From Myxococcales bacterium (GTDB taxonomy: Bacteria; Myxococcota_A; Polyangia; Polyangiales; JAFGIB01): a stretch of DNA of 64,000 nt. How positions within the stretch are numbered: position 1 is the stretch's first letter; every line of letters starts with the position of its first letter. The stretch covers positions 1 to 64,000 of the forward strand of contig JAOUOP010000021.1 in NCBI GenBank assembly GCA_029880325.1, given 5' to 3'. The notes under the pieces are model-generated. The model was given only the letters and a program-made list of their open reading frames with translations. It ran no database searches and was not told the origin of the DNA. A program made the translations under genes and the position numbers. This document shows, piece after piece, positions 45,774-55,295 of this stretch.

Positions 45774-47678
45774 TCAGGCCGAGGTGTACATGGTCTCGAT
45801 CAGCTCGGCGTAGCGTGCATGAACGTGGCTGCGACGCACCTTCTGCGTCGGTGTCAGCTCGCCTTCTTCCTGCTGCAGCTGCCGCGGAAGAATGCGGAAG
45901 CTGCGAACCTGTTCGACCCGTGCCAGGACGTCATTGCACCGGGCGATCTCCTTGGCCAAAAGCGCCTGCACCTCGTCCTTGCTGGCCAGGTCCTGGTAGC
46001 TCGTGTATTGAATGCCCTGGCCCTGCGCCCAGTTGCCGACGGTGTCGTATTCGATCTGCACCAGCGCAGCGACGAACTTGCGGCGGTCACCGATGGCGAT
46101 CACTTCCTTGACGTAGGAGCTGGCCTTGAGCGCGTTTTCGATGCGCTCGGGAGACAGGTTCTTGCCCCCGGCGGTGATGATGATCTCTTTTTTGCGACCG
46201 GTGATCGTCAGGTAGCCGTCCTCGAGCTTTCCGACGTCACCCGTGTGCAGCCAACCGTCGCTGTCGATGGTGGCGCGCGTGGCCTCCTCGTCGTTCAGAT
46301 AGCCCACGAAGATCGACGGTCCGCGCAACAGGATCTCACCGTCGTCGGCGATGCGCTCTTCGATGCTGCGAATCGGCAGGCCCACGGTGCCCAGCCGCAC
46401 CTGCTCTGGCGGGTTGATGTGGCTGACGCCCGACAGCTCGGTCATGCCGTAGCCCTCGTGCACCAGAACGCCGAAGCTGCGAAACCACTCGAGCATCTCC
46501 GGTGCGATCGGCGCCGCACCGGTGGCTGCGAGCCGACAGCGGCGCAGCCCCAGGCGCTCCTGCAGCGCGCGATAGATCAGCATGTCGCCCAAAAACCACA
46601 TCACGCCGTCGATGGCCGTCGCCCGTCGTTCGCGGCGCCGCGTTTGAATCTCGTGGCCCTTTTCGAGGAAATACTTGGCGAGCGCGCGCTTGAGCCAGGA
46701 GGCGTTTTCAAGCTTGATGTTCACCGACGTGTGAATCTTTTCCCAGATTCGCGGCACGCCCAGAAAAAGCGTGGGCGAGACTTCGCGCAGGTCTTCTTGC
46801 ACGGTCTCGATCGACTCGCCGAAGTGCACCACCATGCCCTTGGTGAGCGGCAAAAAGACGCTGAAGATCTTTTCGGCCACGTGACACAGCGGCAGGTAGC
46901 TCAGCCCCTGTTCGTGGTCCTCGAACTCGATCAAGTCGGTGAAGGCATCGATCATCTCGCAGGCGTTGCGATTGGAGATCATGGCGCCCTTGGGGTGACC
47001 GGTGGTGCCGGAGGTGTAGACCACCATGGCTGGCGCATCGGGATCGAGCGCGGCGATGCAGCGGGTCATGAAGGCGCCGTCTCCGTCGAGCAGTGCTTCG
47101 CCCTGCGCCATGAAGTCGCGGTAGTGCAAAAGTCGGGCATCGGAGTAGCCACGGGTGCCCCGCGGATCGAAGACGACGACCTTTTCGAGTGCCGGCAGCT
47201 GGTCGGCGACGGCCATGAATTTGTCGACCTGCTCCTGATCCTCGCAGAACAGCACTTTGCTGCCGCTGTGGTTGAGCAGGTAGGCCACATCGGAAGCGGG
47301 ACTGGTGGCGTACAGGCCGACGCTGCGAGCGCCCAGCGCTTGCGCGGCCAGGTCGGCGTAGAGCCACTGGGGTCGGTTGTCGCTGAGGATGGCGATGTGA
47401 TCACCGGGACCGAGACCGCATTCGGCGAGCATACGCGCGGCGGCGCTCACATTGCGATAGTACTGGGCCCATGTGATCTCCTCCCACAGCCCCAGGCGCT
47501 TGTGACGCAGGGCCGGCTCGTGGCCGCGGGTGAGGGCGAAGGCGCGCAAACGACCCGGTAGCGTCGGTTCCAGACGCGGCTTTCCGTCTGCGGGCGCTTC
47601 GTTGAGGTGACGGGCGCGCGCGCTGTCGGGGCGCGGGGAGTTGGCTGCTGCAGGAGCTTGGGAGGGTGAGCTGGACAT
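45774..47678 (-). CDS. AMP-binding long-chain acyl-CoA synthetase
   Basis: 634 aa from ATG 47678 (GGAGG nine bases upstream; a GTG two codons earlier is too close to it). ANL-superfamily motifs: P-loop MVVYTSGTTGHPKGAMISN, YLPLCHVAEKIF, GYGMTELSGVSHIN, the TGDVGKLEDGYLTITGRKKEIIITAGGKNLSPE stretch and the C-terminal hinge. This is the FadD15/long-chain group, which activates fatty acids to acyl-CoA via acyl-AMP. It is the only metabolic gene in the signalling region and separates the two modules. No linked beta-oxidation genes. Confidence 0.92.
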   Translation of the reverse strand: MSSSPSQAPAAANSPRPDSARARHLNEAPADGKPRLEPTLPGRLRAFALTRGHEPALRHKRLGLWEEITWAQYYRNVSAAARMLAECGLGPGDHIAILSDNRPQWLYADLAAQALGARSVGLYATSPASDVAYLLNHSGSKVLFCEDQEQVDKFMAVADQLPALEKVVVFDPRGTRGYSDARLLHYRDFMAQGEALLDGDGAFMTRCIAALDPDAPAMVVYTSGTTGHPKGAMISNRNACEMIDAFTDLIEFEDHEQGLSYLPLCHVAEKIFSVFLPLTKGMVVHFGESIETVQEDLREVSPTLFLGVPRIWEKIHTSVNIKLENASWLKRALAKYFLEKGHEIQTRRRERRATAIDGVMWFLGDMLIYRALQERLGLRRCRLAATGAAPIAPEMLEWFRSFGVLVHEGYGMTELSGVSHINPPEQVRLGTVGLPIRSIEERIADDGEILLRGPSIFVGYLNDEEATRATIDSDGWLHTGDVGKLEDGYLTITGRKKEIIITAGGKNLSPERIENALKASSYVKEVIAIGDRRKFVAALVQIEYDTVGNWAQGQGIQYTSYQDLASKDEVQALLAKEIARCNDVLARVEQVRSFRILPRQLQQEEGELTPTQKVRRSHVHARYAELIETMYTSA

Positions 47679-47806
47679 CGACACTGCCTCCAGGCCACCA
47701 CACTCGGCGCGTTGCGGCCGCTAGTTAAATGCAAACTCCATGGTAAGTCTCGATTGAATGAAATTGTTAATAAATCTACACTTGGAAGTAGATCGTAGAG
47801 GCAGGC

Positions 47807-50800
47807 ATGGATGGCTCGGCACCGGAGAAAGACATCGTCGAGTTTCCCGCGTTGGTGGCCGACCGCTACGCGCTCGAGGAGATCGTCGGGCGCGGTGGTG
47901 TTGCGTTGGTCGCGCGGGTTACCGACCGCGCCACTGGTAAACAGGTCGCGCTCAAACGCCTGCGCTCGCGCTTCCGTGAGCGCGGTGGCGTGCGCGAGCT
48001 GTTCGAGCAGGAGTACAGGACCCTCGCCCAGCTCACCCACCCGTACATCGTGGAAGTCATCGACTACGGTCTGGATGACGACTGCCCCTTCTACACCATG
48101 GAGCTGCTCGACGGCGGCGATCTGATCGAGCGCGCGCCCCTGGACTTTCGCCGGGCCTGCAGCGTCGCCCACGATGTTTGCTTCGCGCTGTCGCTGGTGC
48201 ACGCGCGCGGCATGGTCTATCGCGATTTGAGTCCGCGCAATGTGCGTTGCACCAGTGACGGCAAGGCCAAGCTCATCGACTTTGGCGCGATGGCGCCCAC
48301 GGGCAGCGCCAAGGCGGCGGTGTGCACGCCGACTGTTGCCGCTCCAGAAGTGGTCAACGTGCAGCCCCTGGACGCGCGCACCGACCTCTACGCCCTCGGG
48401 GCCCTGCTTTATCACACGCTGACCGGTCATGCGCCCTTTGCAGCCAAGAGCTTTCGACAACTGGCAACCCTGTGGCAGCAGACGCCACCACCACCATCGT
48501 CCTTCGTCAGCGATGTGCCCGAGGCGCTCGATAACCTCGTGACGGACCTTCTGCAGCTCGATCCGCACCTGCGTCCGACCAGCGCTGCGGAGGTTGCGCA
48601 GCGTCTGGCGGCCATCGCGGGGCTGCGCACCGAGGCCGCGCCGGTGGTGGTGCAGTCCTTCCTCCATGAACCGAGACTCGTCGGGCGCGACGCGGAGCTC
48701 GAACGTATCGTACGCCGCCTTTCGCGCTTGAAGCGTGGAGGGTTGGGCGGTGCCATGGTGGTGCGGGGTCCGAGTGGCTGTGGCCACTCGCGGCTGCTCC
48801 ATGCCAGCGTGCTTCAGGCGCGCGTCGAAGGACTGACGGTGGTGCGGGTGACGGCCGATGATGCCGGCGCCCGGGGCGCTGGGGGCGCCATTGCCGCCCA
48901 GCTTCTCGTGGACTGTCCCGAAGCAGCGGTTGCTGCGGCCGAGGCGGACTGGGAAACGCTGGCGCGGGTGGTTCCGCAGCTGTCGCAGCACCGACCCGAG
49001 AAGTCGCTCGGGGAGATGGCTGAGAGCGACGTTCAGGCGCGAACGCTGCCGGCGCTGCGCGACTGGGTGCTGAGACTGGCCGATGAGCAGCCCCTTGTGC
49101 TGGCGGTCGACGACATCGAAGAATTGGATGCCGACAGCCGCAGCCTGATCGCGCTGGTGGCCGAAAGAAGTCGCCGCCGCCGCCTGCTCCTATTGGCGAC
49201 GCGCGACGCCGAACGCGAGATGGAGTGCGCGGCGCTTGCGCTGCTGGATGCGTCGAGTGTGGCGGTCGCGCTGCCGCCACTGACAGCGCAGGCTTCCCAC
49301 GAGCTGCTGGCGTCGATTTTCGGGGATGTGCCGAACCTGCAAACGCTGGTTCACCACCTGCACGATCTCTCCAAGGGCAGTCCCCGGCGCATCATGCTCC
49401 TGGCCCAGCACCTGCTCGACCAGGGCGCCATCCAACACCACGAGGGCGGCTTTGTGCTGCCCGAGCGGCTCAGCGATGTGGGTGCGCCTTCGAGCATGGC
49501 CGAGGCGCGACGGGCGACGGTGGCGGCGCTGGGCGACGGGGCGCTGCGTCTGGCCCGGGCCATCGCCCTGACCGACGGCCAAGCCTTCGACTTTCGGGAG
49601 TGCGAGCAGCTGGCGGGCTCGCCCGATGCGGCAGCCGAGCTGCTCGCCGTCGGCGTGCTCGCGCCGGTCGGCTCCGGCTATCGAACCGCCGACCCCGAGT
49701 GGAGGAAGCCTCTGCTCGGCGAACTCGAATCCCTCGAGGCCACGACAATCCACGCTCGCTTGGCCCTGGTGTTCCAGCAGCGTGGCGACGGCCTCCGGGC
49801 TGCTCGGCACCTGCTCGAGGCCGACGAACCGCTACGGGCCGTTGACGTGCTGGCCGACCACGCAGCGCGCACCAGCGCTGTCACCAACGTCAACGTCGGA
49901 CGCTGGATGCGCTTTCTCGACGGGCTCCCCGACGACTGGCCCCAGATCTACACCCGCACGCTCGCGCGCGCCGGCGGGCACCCGCGGCGCAAGAAGGTGC
50001 TCTACGAGATCCGAAATCGCTTCATCAGTATCGTCAGCCAAACACCGTTGAACTCCGACGGCCATGGTGTGGCCCTGGCTCGCACGCTGGCGGAGGAGTG
50101 CGGTCTCGATCTCTACGAAGCGCTCGATCCCGGCCTCGACGCGGGTGCTCGCCTGCAACAGGCGCTCGGCAAGGCCATCGAGCGCCACGAGGGGCGCCCC
50201 GAGGCGGAGCGCCTATTCGACCCCATCACCGCACTTCGTCAGTTCGCCACCTCGCTGGTCGCCCTGATCGGCAATCTTTCGCAGAGTCTCGACTTCGACG
50301 AGTGGGAGCGCTACCCGTCGATCGAGCCCTTCGCTCCGCTATCACCGGCCCTGAGCGTCGTAAACCGGCTGGTCAATGGCTTTGACGCGCGGCGTCGCGG
50401 ACTGCAGCGGCAGGCGGGTGTCATCTATCGCGAGGTGCTCGACTCGATCGCGGTGCCCGAAGAGGTGGGGCTGGACCGCACCTATGTGATCGGCATGCGC
50501 ACGGGCATCTCCGCCCTGCTCGGCATCATCGAGGCGACCATGGGGACGCAGAAGTGGCGCCAGTATGCCGATACGCTGGATGCCCACACCGGACACGAGA
50601 GCACCGCCTTGCTGATCCGTTCGCTCGGAGCGCTGTGGCAGGGCGACGTGGAATCGGCCGCCGAGATCGAGCGCGGGCGCGAGCGGCTGCGCCTGGAGTA
50701 CCGCCGCCCCCACTCCTACGAGGCGATGGGCCTGATCTGGCGTTTTCAGGCCCATGCGGTCAGCGCCGACCTCACGCGCGCCGCCCAAGAACTGGGCCGC

Positions 50801-51874
50801 ATCGAGCGCCTGGCAAAGGCAACGGCGAGTTGGGAGCCGGTTCTCCACTGGGCTCGCGGCGAGTACGAGCGGCTGCGCGGAGATCCCGAGTTGGCCCTGA
50901 CGCACCTGGATGCAGCGTTGACGAAGATGCAACCAGGGCGCCACCAGCTGTGGCCATCGACCGCCGCCGCACGCCTTTTGGCCCTGGCCTCGCTACGGCA
51001 ACACGATCAGGCCTTCGAAGAAGGGCGGGAGCAGCTGGCCCAGGCCCTGGATTGCGGATACGACTTCCTGGCGGCCGCCCTGCGTCAGACGGTGGCGCTG
51101 ATGTCGGCGCGCCGGGACGATACCGAGACCGCCTTTCAGTTGCTCGATACCACCCTGGAGGGCTTCGAGGACCAGGGCGTGAGTGGCCTCAACCTAGGGT
51201 TGGTGCACGAGACCGCGGCCAGTGTCGCGATCTTCCTGCGCGACGCCGAGCGCTTCGAGCGCCATCGGGAGCCATGTGAAGCCATCTATTTGGCCCACCA
51301 GAACGCCGCGCTCGCCGCCAAGTACGAACGGCTCTTGCGGGCGGCGCGCCGGGCTTCGCTGATCCAGGATACGCGCACGCGACGCGCGACGCTCGAGTTC
51401 GAACACGATCCGACGGTGACGCAGCTGACGTCGATCCTCGATTCCGGTATCGATCCGAGTGAATGCCTGGTGCGGAGCCTGGAGCTGGTGGCCGAGTGCG
51501 GCAAGGCTCGGGCCGCCTATCTGATCACCCTGGTGGACGGCGAACCGGTGCTGCGGGCCCAGGTCGGCGCCGAAACGCTGCCGGCGGAGGTGCTGCAGCA
51601 GGCCGGCCTGAGTCTGGAGGCGGAATTCGACGAGGCGAACGCGACCCACTGGGAGCAGACCCGAACCGCTGCGGAGCCCGACCCCCGAACCGAGCATGCC
51701 GGCTACCGCCAGCTGCTGCTGGGCCATTACAGCGAAGGCGAATTCGCGATCAACGGCATGCTGCTCTTGCAGGAGCCCGCGCTGGAGCTACCGAGTTCCG
51801 TACAGCTCGCCGAGCAGCTTAGCCGCTTTCTCTACGGCGCCAACGTCATGGCCTCGGTTCGACCCCCGGCTTGA
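47807..51874 (+). CDS. Giant kinase A2: kinase, ATPase-like, helical repeats, GAF-like end
   Basis: 1355 aa, ATG 47807 with AGAGG upstream, downstream of an AT-rich spacer. Kinase: VGRGGVALVA loop, Lys50, catalytic loop YRDLSPRN (138-145), DFG (158-160), CTPTVAAPEVV. The ATPase-like domain has GPSGCGHS (321-328) with His327 where Walker A Lys should be, Walker B LAVDDIEELD. A long helical part and a GAF-like C-terminus (SLELVAECGKARAAYLITLVDGEPVLR) complete it. Close relative of the 36492 gene. Module II. It ends two bases before the convergent HATPase 2 gene. Confidence 0.9.
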   Translation: MDGSAPEKDIVEFPALVADRYALEEIVGRGGVALVARVTDRATGKQVALKRLRSRFRERGGVRELFEQEYRTLAQLTHPYIVEVIDYGLDDDCPFYTMELLDGGDLIERAPLDFRRACSVAHDVCFALSLVHARGMVYRDLSPRNVRCTSDGKAKLIDFGAMAPTGSAKAAVCTPTVAAPEVVNVQPLDARTDLYALGALLYHTLTGHAPFAAKSFRQLATLWQQTPPPPSSFVSDVPEALDNLVTDLLQLDPHLRPTSAAEVAQRLAAIAGLRTEAAPVVVQSFLHEPRLVGRDAELERIVRRLSRLKRGGLGGAMVVRGPSGCGHSRLLHASVLQARVEGLTVVRVTADDAGARGAGGAIAAQLLVDCPEAAVAAAEADWETLARVVPQLSQHRPEKSLGEMAESDVQARTLPALRDWVLRLADEQPLVLAVDDIEELDADSRSLIALVAERSRRRRLLLLATRDAEREMECAALALLDASSVAVALPPLTAQASHELLASIFGDVPNLQTLVHHLHDLSKGSPRRIMLLAQHLLDQGAIQHHEGGFVLPERLSDVGAPSSMAEARRATVAALGDGALRLARAIALTDGQAFDFRECEQLAGSPDAAAELLAVGVLAPVGSGYRTADPEWRKPLLGELESLEATTIHARLALVFQQRGDGLRAARHLLEADEPLRAVDVLADHAARTSAVTNVNVGRWMRFLDGLPDDWPQIYTRTLARAGGHPRRKKVLYEIRNRFISIVSQTPLNSDGHGVALARTLAEECGLDLYEALDPGLDAGARLQQALGKAIERHEGRPEAERLFDPITALRQFATSLVALIGNLSQSLDFDEWERYPSIEPFAPLSPALSVVNRLVNGFDARRRGLQRQAGVIYREVLDSIAVPEEVGLDRTYVIGMRTGISALLGIIEATMGTQKWRQYADTLDAHTGHESTALLIRSLGALWQGDVESAAEIERGRERLRLEYRRPHSYEAMGLIWRFQAHAVSADLTRAAQELGRIERLAKATASWEPVLHWARGEYERLRGDPELALTHLDAALTKMQPGRHQLWPSTAAARLLALASLRQHDQAFEEGREQLAQALDCGYDFLAAALRQTVALMSARRDDTETAFQLLDTTLEGFEDQGVSGLNLGLVHETAASVAIFLRDAERFERHREPCEAIYLAHQNAALAAKYERLLRAARRASLIQDTRTRRATLEFEHDPTVTQLTSILDSGIDPSECLVRSLELVAECGKARAAYLITLVDGEPVLRAQVGAETLPAEVLQQAGLSLEAEFDEANATHWEQTRTAAEPDPRTEHAGYRQLLLGHYSEGEFAINGMLLLQEPALELPSSVQLAEQLSRFLYGANVMASVRPPA

Positions 51875-51876
51875 AT

Positions 51877-52380
51877 CTAGCGACAGGGCTTCAGTGCGCT
51901 TCGGCCAACTTCGCCCTTGCCGCGGGCCTTCGGGTCCATGTTGATCGTCACCGCCACCGTGGTGCCCGAGGGCGAGGAGTGAAACTCGAATACGGTAGCC
52001 ACGTTCTGCACGATGCCGAGACCTCCGAGCCCGCTGGCCTTCGGCTTGAGACTGGCATGAAGCAGGGCCTCGGCGTGTTCGATGCCCGGCCCGCAGTCCT
52101 TGGCCAAGATGCGCAGGCTGCTGCGATCGGGGCTGACTCCGAGTTCGATGGCGCCACCTCCGGTGTACTGCACGATATTGTGTGCGAGCTCATGGGTGGC
52201 CACGATCGCCAGCGATCGGCGTAGGGGATGAAAGCCGCTGCTCGAGCACACCGCACGCACGTGCCGCAGCGCCATGGCGACGTCACGGGGGCCCTTCACA
52301 GCCAATCTGCGCGAGGTCGGGCTGTCATTGAAATCGGCCTCCGAAGGGGCCGTCCGTCGCGGGTCAGTGCTCTGGGTCAT
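51877..52380 (-). CDS. HATPase_c (RsbW/anti-sigma-like) protein 2
   Basis: 167 aa from ATG 52380, GGGGAG about nine bases upstream. GHKL motifs: LAIVATHELAHNIVQYTGGGAIEL (N box), DCGPGIEHAE (G1), GLGGLGIVQNVA (G2), SGTTVAVTINMD. No H box. Paralog of the protein at 35179: both begin the domain with a (G/S)xRDV...(A/S)xxH(V/M)RA segment and have the same Ala-Asn-Ile-Val-Gln N box. It is transcribed from a sigma54 promoter, divergent from the FHA gene at 52762. I infer an anti-sigma or phosphatase-activating switch role. Confidence 0.85.
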   Translation of the reverse strand: MTQSTDPRRTAPSEADFNDSPTSRRLAVKGPRDVAMALRHVRAVCSSSGFHPLRRSLAIVATHELAHNIVQYTGGGAIELGVSPDRSSLRILAKDCGPGIEHAEALLHASLKPKASGLGGLGIVQNVATVFEFHSSPSGTTVAVTINMDPKARGKGEVGRSALKPCR

Positions 52381-52437
52381 GTGCGATAACTCCCCATGTC
52401 CTTTGGTGATCGGTCTTGCACCTGCCATATAAGAGGC

Positions 52438-52453
52438 TGCAAGGCGCGTGCCA
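52438..52453 (-). promoter_or_regulatory. Sigma54 promoter of HATPase gene 2
   Basis: On the minus strand TGGCACG-CGCC-TTGCA, a full consensus match. Predicted start about 52427; ATG at 52380, so a leader of about 47 bases. Confidence 0.85.
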
Positions 52454-52535
52454 GCGACTGAAAGTGAAGGCAGCCTCCTTTTCTTCGGGGTATAGACGGC
52501 GGCCAGCGCTGCTAGCGCGGGGCGGGGGCGGATCC

Positions 52536-52623
52536 GGAACGGATCGCGTTCCCCTGGGGGAACGCTCTCGGGGCGGCGCGATGGGCTGGAACTGGAGAAC
52601 CGGATCCGTTCCCGGCACGGAAC
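52536..52623. promoter_or_regulatory. GGAAC-type palindromes shared by two divergent promoters (locus B)
   Basis: GGAACGGATCGCGTTCC (52536-52552) and GTTCCCGGCACGGAAC (52608-52623). They lie 83-170 bp from the HATPase 2 promoter and 74-161 bp from the FHA 2 promoter, at nearly mirror-image distances. Each is a dyad with GGAAC half-sites; a further partial copy is near 52560. Confidence 0.65.
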
Positions 52624-52696
52624 AGGGGGCGTTCTCGGTGCACCTGCGGTTTGTGTGCTGCACCCTTTTTTTGCGGGATTTTGCCTTGCTGATTTC

Positions 52697-52712
52697 TGGC
52701 ACGCACCTTGCA
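52697..52712 (+). promoter_or_regulatory. Sigma54 promoter of FHA gene 2
   Basis: TGGCACG-CACC-TTGCA, a full consensus match. Predicted start about 52723; ATG at 52762 preceded by GAGGAG, leader about 39 bases. Confidence 0.85.
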
Positions 52713-52761
52713 GCTAAGTCTGGGCACAGCCCACGGCGGCGATAGTTAGGCGAGGAGAACG

Positions 52762-53385
52762 ATGCTCGGTACACAGATGCGAACCCATTGGCTTCCGGCG
52801 AAAGTCCTGCATCCCTTGAAGCAGCTGCCGGAATACCTGCTCGAGGATCGCCCGCGCACGTTCTTTCTCCTGGTGACCGTCGCTGACCGCGCCGATCTGC
52901 TGGCGGGTCTGGTCCAGAGCGATCAACGGGGTCCGGTACACCGCAACCGCAACAGCATCGACGAGCTGCGTACCTGCTTTGCAGAGCCCGACGACCTCAG
53001 GAGCCGAATGGGCTCCAAGTTTCCGGTCGGCTCGGAGTTCGAGCGGCTGCGGGCGCTGAAGAATGAGCCACAGTACGTCGTGAAGGTGGAAAAGCGCGCC
53101 AACAGCACCTCCTTCATGCGCAAGATCACCCTGGGTCGCACGCGCAACCACGACATCGTGCTGCGAGATCCGAGTGTCTCGAAGTTTCACGCGTCCTTTG
53201 AAGTGCTCGAAAACGATGAAGTGCTCCTGCACGACCACGGCAGCAGGAACCTGACCCGCGTCAACGGCATTTCGATCTCCCGTCCCACGCGCGTCTATCC
53301 CGGCGATGACATCTCTTTTGGAAAGGTACGAGCGACGCTGTGCACCGACCGTGGTCTGTGGCACAGCCTACGGAATGTTGCATGA
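52762..53385 (+). CDS. FHA-domain protein 2
   Basis: 207 aa, ATG 52762, ribosome site GAGGAG. An N-terminal ~110 residues of unknown fold (LKQLPEYLLEDRPRTFFLLVTVADRADLLAG...) and a C-terminal FHA domain: KITLGRTRNHDIVLRDPSVSKFHASFE has the Gly-Arg, Ser and His of a working phosphothreonine site, but the usual STNGT turn is SRNLTRVNG. Paralog of the 45116 protein. Its own sigma54 promoter faces HATPase 2 across a shared activator region, so the two should be made together. Confidence 0.9.
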   Translation: MLGTQMRTHWLPAKVLHPLKQLPEYLLEDRPRTFFLLVTVADRADLLAGLVQSDQRGPVHRNRNSIDELRTCFAEPDDLRSRMGSKFPVGSEFERLRALKNEPQYVVKVEKRANSTSFMRKITLGRTRNHDIVLRDPSVSKFHASFEVLENDEVLLHDHGSRNLTRVNGISISRPTRVYPGDDISFGKVRATLCTDRGLWHSLRNVA

Positions 53386-53918
53386 ACCCACCCGAGGGGA
53401 GGATAGCTGGCGCGAAATCGAAGTCCCACGCGCCTGTCGGCTCGAACACACCAGGCCTTCAAGGTTTTGGCAGGCGCAGCGCACCGTCCTGGAGCGTTGA
53501 GGTCACACCGAGACGCAAGCGGCACCATGGCGGTGCCCTGCGCCTGCCCTCTCTCGCGAAGCCGTGGTGTCTGCAAATCGATCGATCCACAAGAGCGCCG
53601 ATCGGTTTGCAGACACCGCAACTTCGCGGGTCTCGCGGGCGCAGCGCACCGTCACGGAGCGTTGAAGCCACACTTAAACGCATGCGGCACCGCGGTGGTG
53701 CGCTGCGCCCGCCCTCTCCCTCGCAAAGCCACGCTGCCCCCAGCGCCGTCGGAACACGAGTCCCCCGCCAGGGAAGTCCTGGCCGGTTGGGACGCCCGAT
53801 AAGGGGCCACCTGCGGCGTTGTCCTTCGCGAAAGGGGGCCTACCCTTCCTTCGTCGTCCGCCTTGAAGCGGACCCCGCCTCGAGCCCCCCAACCCATCAA
53901 GACCTCTGTGGCGGGGTA
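53386..53918. other. Repeat-bearing spacer between FHA 2 and the enhancer-binding protein gene
   Basis: 533 bases with no credible gene. The only structure seen is the repeat at 53473-53730 (direct copies plus a strong hairpin). The frames that stay open are Arg/Pro/Ala-rich echoes of that repeat. Confidence 0.5.
53473..53730. repeat. Intergenic 165-bp-period repeat with central hairpin (family copy II)
   Basis: A ~91-bp segment at 53473-53563 recurs at 53638-53730 with roughly 84% identity, 165 bp later. Between them is an 18-bp inverted repeat with a 14-base loop: GTGTCTGCAAATCGATCG (53567-53584) against 53599-53616, 17 of 18 paired, extendable outward with some mismatches. The motif GCGGCACC...CCTCTC aligns loosely with the repeat at 35951-36175, which has the same period. 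Confidence 0.65.
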
Positions 53919-55295
53919 CTAGCGGTACTGGCGATAGAGGCGCTGCAGGGACTTGGGATGCACCCCGACGTGCTCCGCCGCGGCGTCCACGTCGTCACCA
54001 AAGCGCTCCTGAACCAGCTGCACGTAGGCGGCGCGGTAGGCTTCGGTGGCGTCCTTGATGCCCATGGTGGCACCGACCAGATCGAGTCCGGGCGCCTGGC
54101 TGTTGGTGGTGATGGGGCGCATGACCTGCTTGCGATTGGCCTCCAGCTCCAACAGCAGCGCTTCATCGATCTGGCCTCCCTGGCACAGCGTCGCCGCGCG
54201 GCACAGGACGTTGCGCAGCTCGCGGACGTTGCCGGGCCAGGGGTGCTTGGCCAGATGCGCAAGCGCGCCCTCGGTCACGTCGATCTTCGGGAAGCCGCTG
54301 CGGTCCAGGATCGTGCGGACCAGCAGCGGAAGGTCACCCTCGCGTTGCGCGAGCGAAGGCAAAGGCGCGATCACCTCCGCCAGTCGATAGTAGAGGTCCT
54401 CCCGAAAGCGCCCGTCGTTGACCATGTCCTCGAGCCGGCGGTGGGTGGCGGCGATGACGCGCACGTCGACGGGCGTGGATTTGTTCGAGCCGATGCGCGT
54501 GACCTCGCGGCGCTCGAGCACGCGCAGGAGCTTGGGCTGCAGCTCCAGGGGCAGCTCACCGATTTCGTCGAGAAATACGCTGCCCTTGGCGGCCTCCTCG
54601 AAGGCCCCGGCGCGCGCCTCGTTGGCACCGGTGAAGGCGCCGCGCTGGTGACCGAAGAGCTTGTCCTCGATGAACTGCGGCCCGACCGCCGCGCAGTCGA
54701 TCACGATGAACGGTCCCTTGGCACGCTCGCTGTGTTGGTGGAGTGCCTGGGCGGCCAGTTCCTTGCCCGTACCGGTTTCGCCCTGGATCAACACGGTGAG
54801 ATTGCTGGGAGCGATCTTCTCAAGAAGGCCGAAGGTGCGGCGCATGGCCGGCGAGCGGCCGACCAGCTCACCGAACTCCTTCTTGCCGGAATGGACCGCA
54901 GCCACCCACTCCAGGGAGGACTCGAAGACGACCTCCGTCGACCCCACGGTGATCACGCTGCCCGGGTCGAGCATGACCTCCAGGATGCGCATTCCCTTGA
55001 CAAAGGTTCCGTTCTTGGAGCCCAGGTCCCTCAGAATGTAGCCCGCATCGGTGGCGACCACTTCGCAGTGGCAGCGGCTGACGCGCCGGTCACGGGGCCG
55101 AAGGTCGTTGGATGAACCGGTGCCGATCGTCACGCGCTGTGCTTCGACGTCGCAGGCAAGTCCCGCGCTGGGACCACGCTGTACGGCGAGGCGAATGCGG
55201 TGAGAGGGAAGATGGACGTACTTCTCGACACCGATGGTGTAGGTGGTTTCCGTCGTCGACGGGGGAATCGAGGATAGGCGCTGTCGGATACTCAC
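53919..55295 (-). CDS. FHA-domain sigma54-dependent enhancer-binding protein
   Basis: 458 aa. N-terminal FHA domain (about residues 35-125): [24 protein letters not shown] and [12 protein letters not shown]. The AAA+ sigma54-interaction domain is intact: Walker A GETGTGKE (172-179), the sigma54-contact loop GAFTGA (219-224), Walker [12 protein letters not shown] (239-249), arginine finger REDLYYRL and [12 protein letters not shown] short C-terminal helix-turn-helix ([24 protein letters not shown]) ends the protein. FHA instead of a receiver domain means it is probably switched by Thr phosphorylation, for which six kinase genes are in the window. It is the only activator of this type here and a good candidate to bind one of the palindrome families. 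Confidence 0.93.
   Translation of the reverse strand: MSIRQRLSSIPPSTTETTYTIGVEKYVHLPSHRIRLAVQRGPSAGLACDVEAQRVTIGTGSSNDLRPRDRRVSRCHCEVVATDAGYILRDLGSKNGTFVKGMRILEVMLDPGSVITVGSTEVVFESSLEWVAAVHSGKKEFGELVGRSPAMRRTFGLLEKIAPSNLTVLIQGETGTGKELAAQALHQHSERAKGPFIVIDCAAVGPQFIEDKLFGHQRGAFTGANEARAGAFEEAAKGSVFLDEIGELPLELQPKLLRVLERREVTRIGSNKSTPVDVRVIAATHRRLEDMVNDGRFREDLYYRLAEVIAPLPSLAQREGDLPLLVRTILDRSGFPKIDVTEGALAHLAKHPWPGNVRELRNVLCRAATLCQGGQIDEALLLELEANRKQVMRPITTNSQAPGLDLVGATMGIKDATEAYRAAYVQLVQERFGDDVDAAAEHVGVHPKSLQRLYRQYR

Larger units (their letters stand above)
52381..52761. other. Divergent regulatory region of HATPase 2 and FHA 2
   Basis: 381 bases containing two oppositely oriented sigma54 promoters with GGAAC palindromes in the middle. 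No gene. See the separate entries for the sites. Confidence 0.7.

Noticed and set aside
45819-47561. Long plus-strand frame opposite the acyl-CoA synthetase
   Set aside because: His/Val/Gln-rich shadow typical of reverse frames in GC-rich DNA; the minus strand has all synthetase motifs.
53386-53918. Open frames in the repeat spacer as a small gene
   Set aside because: They are open in several frames on both strands and only repeat the DNA repeat; no ribosome site or conserved pattern.
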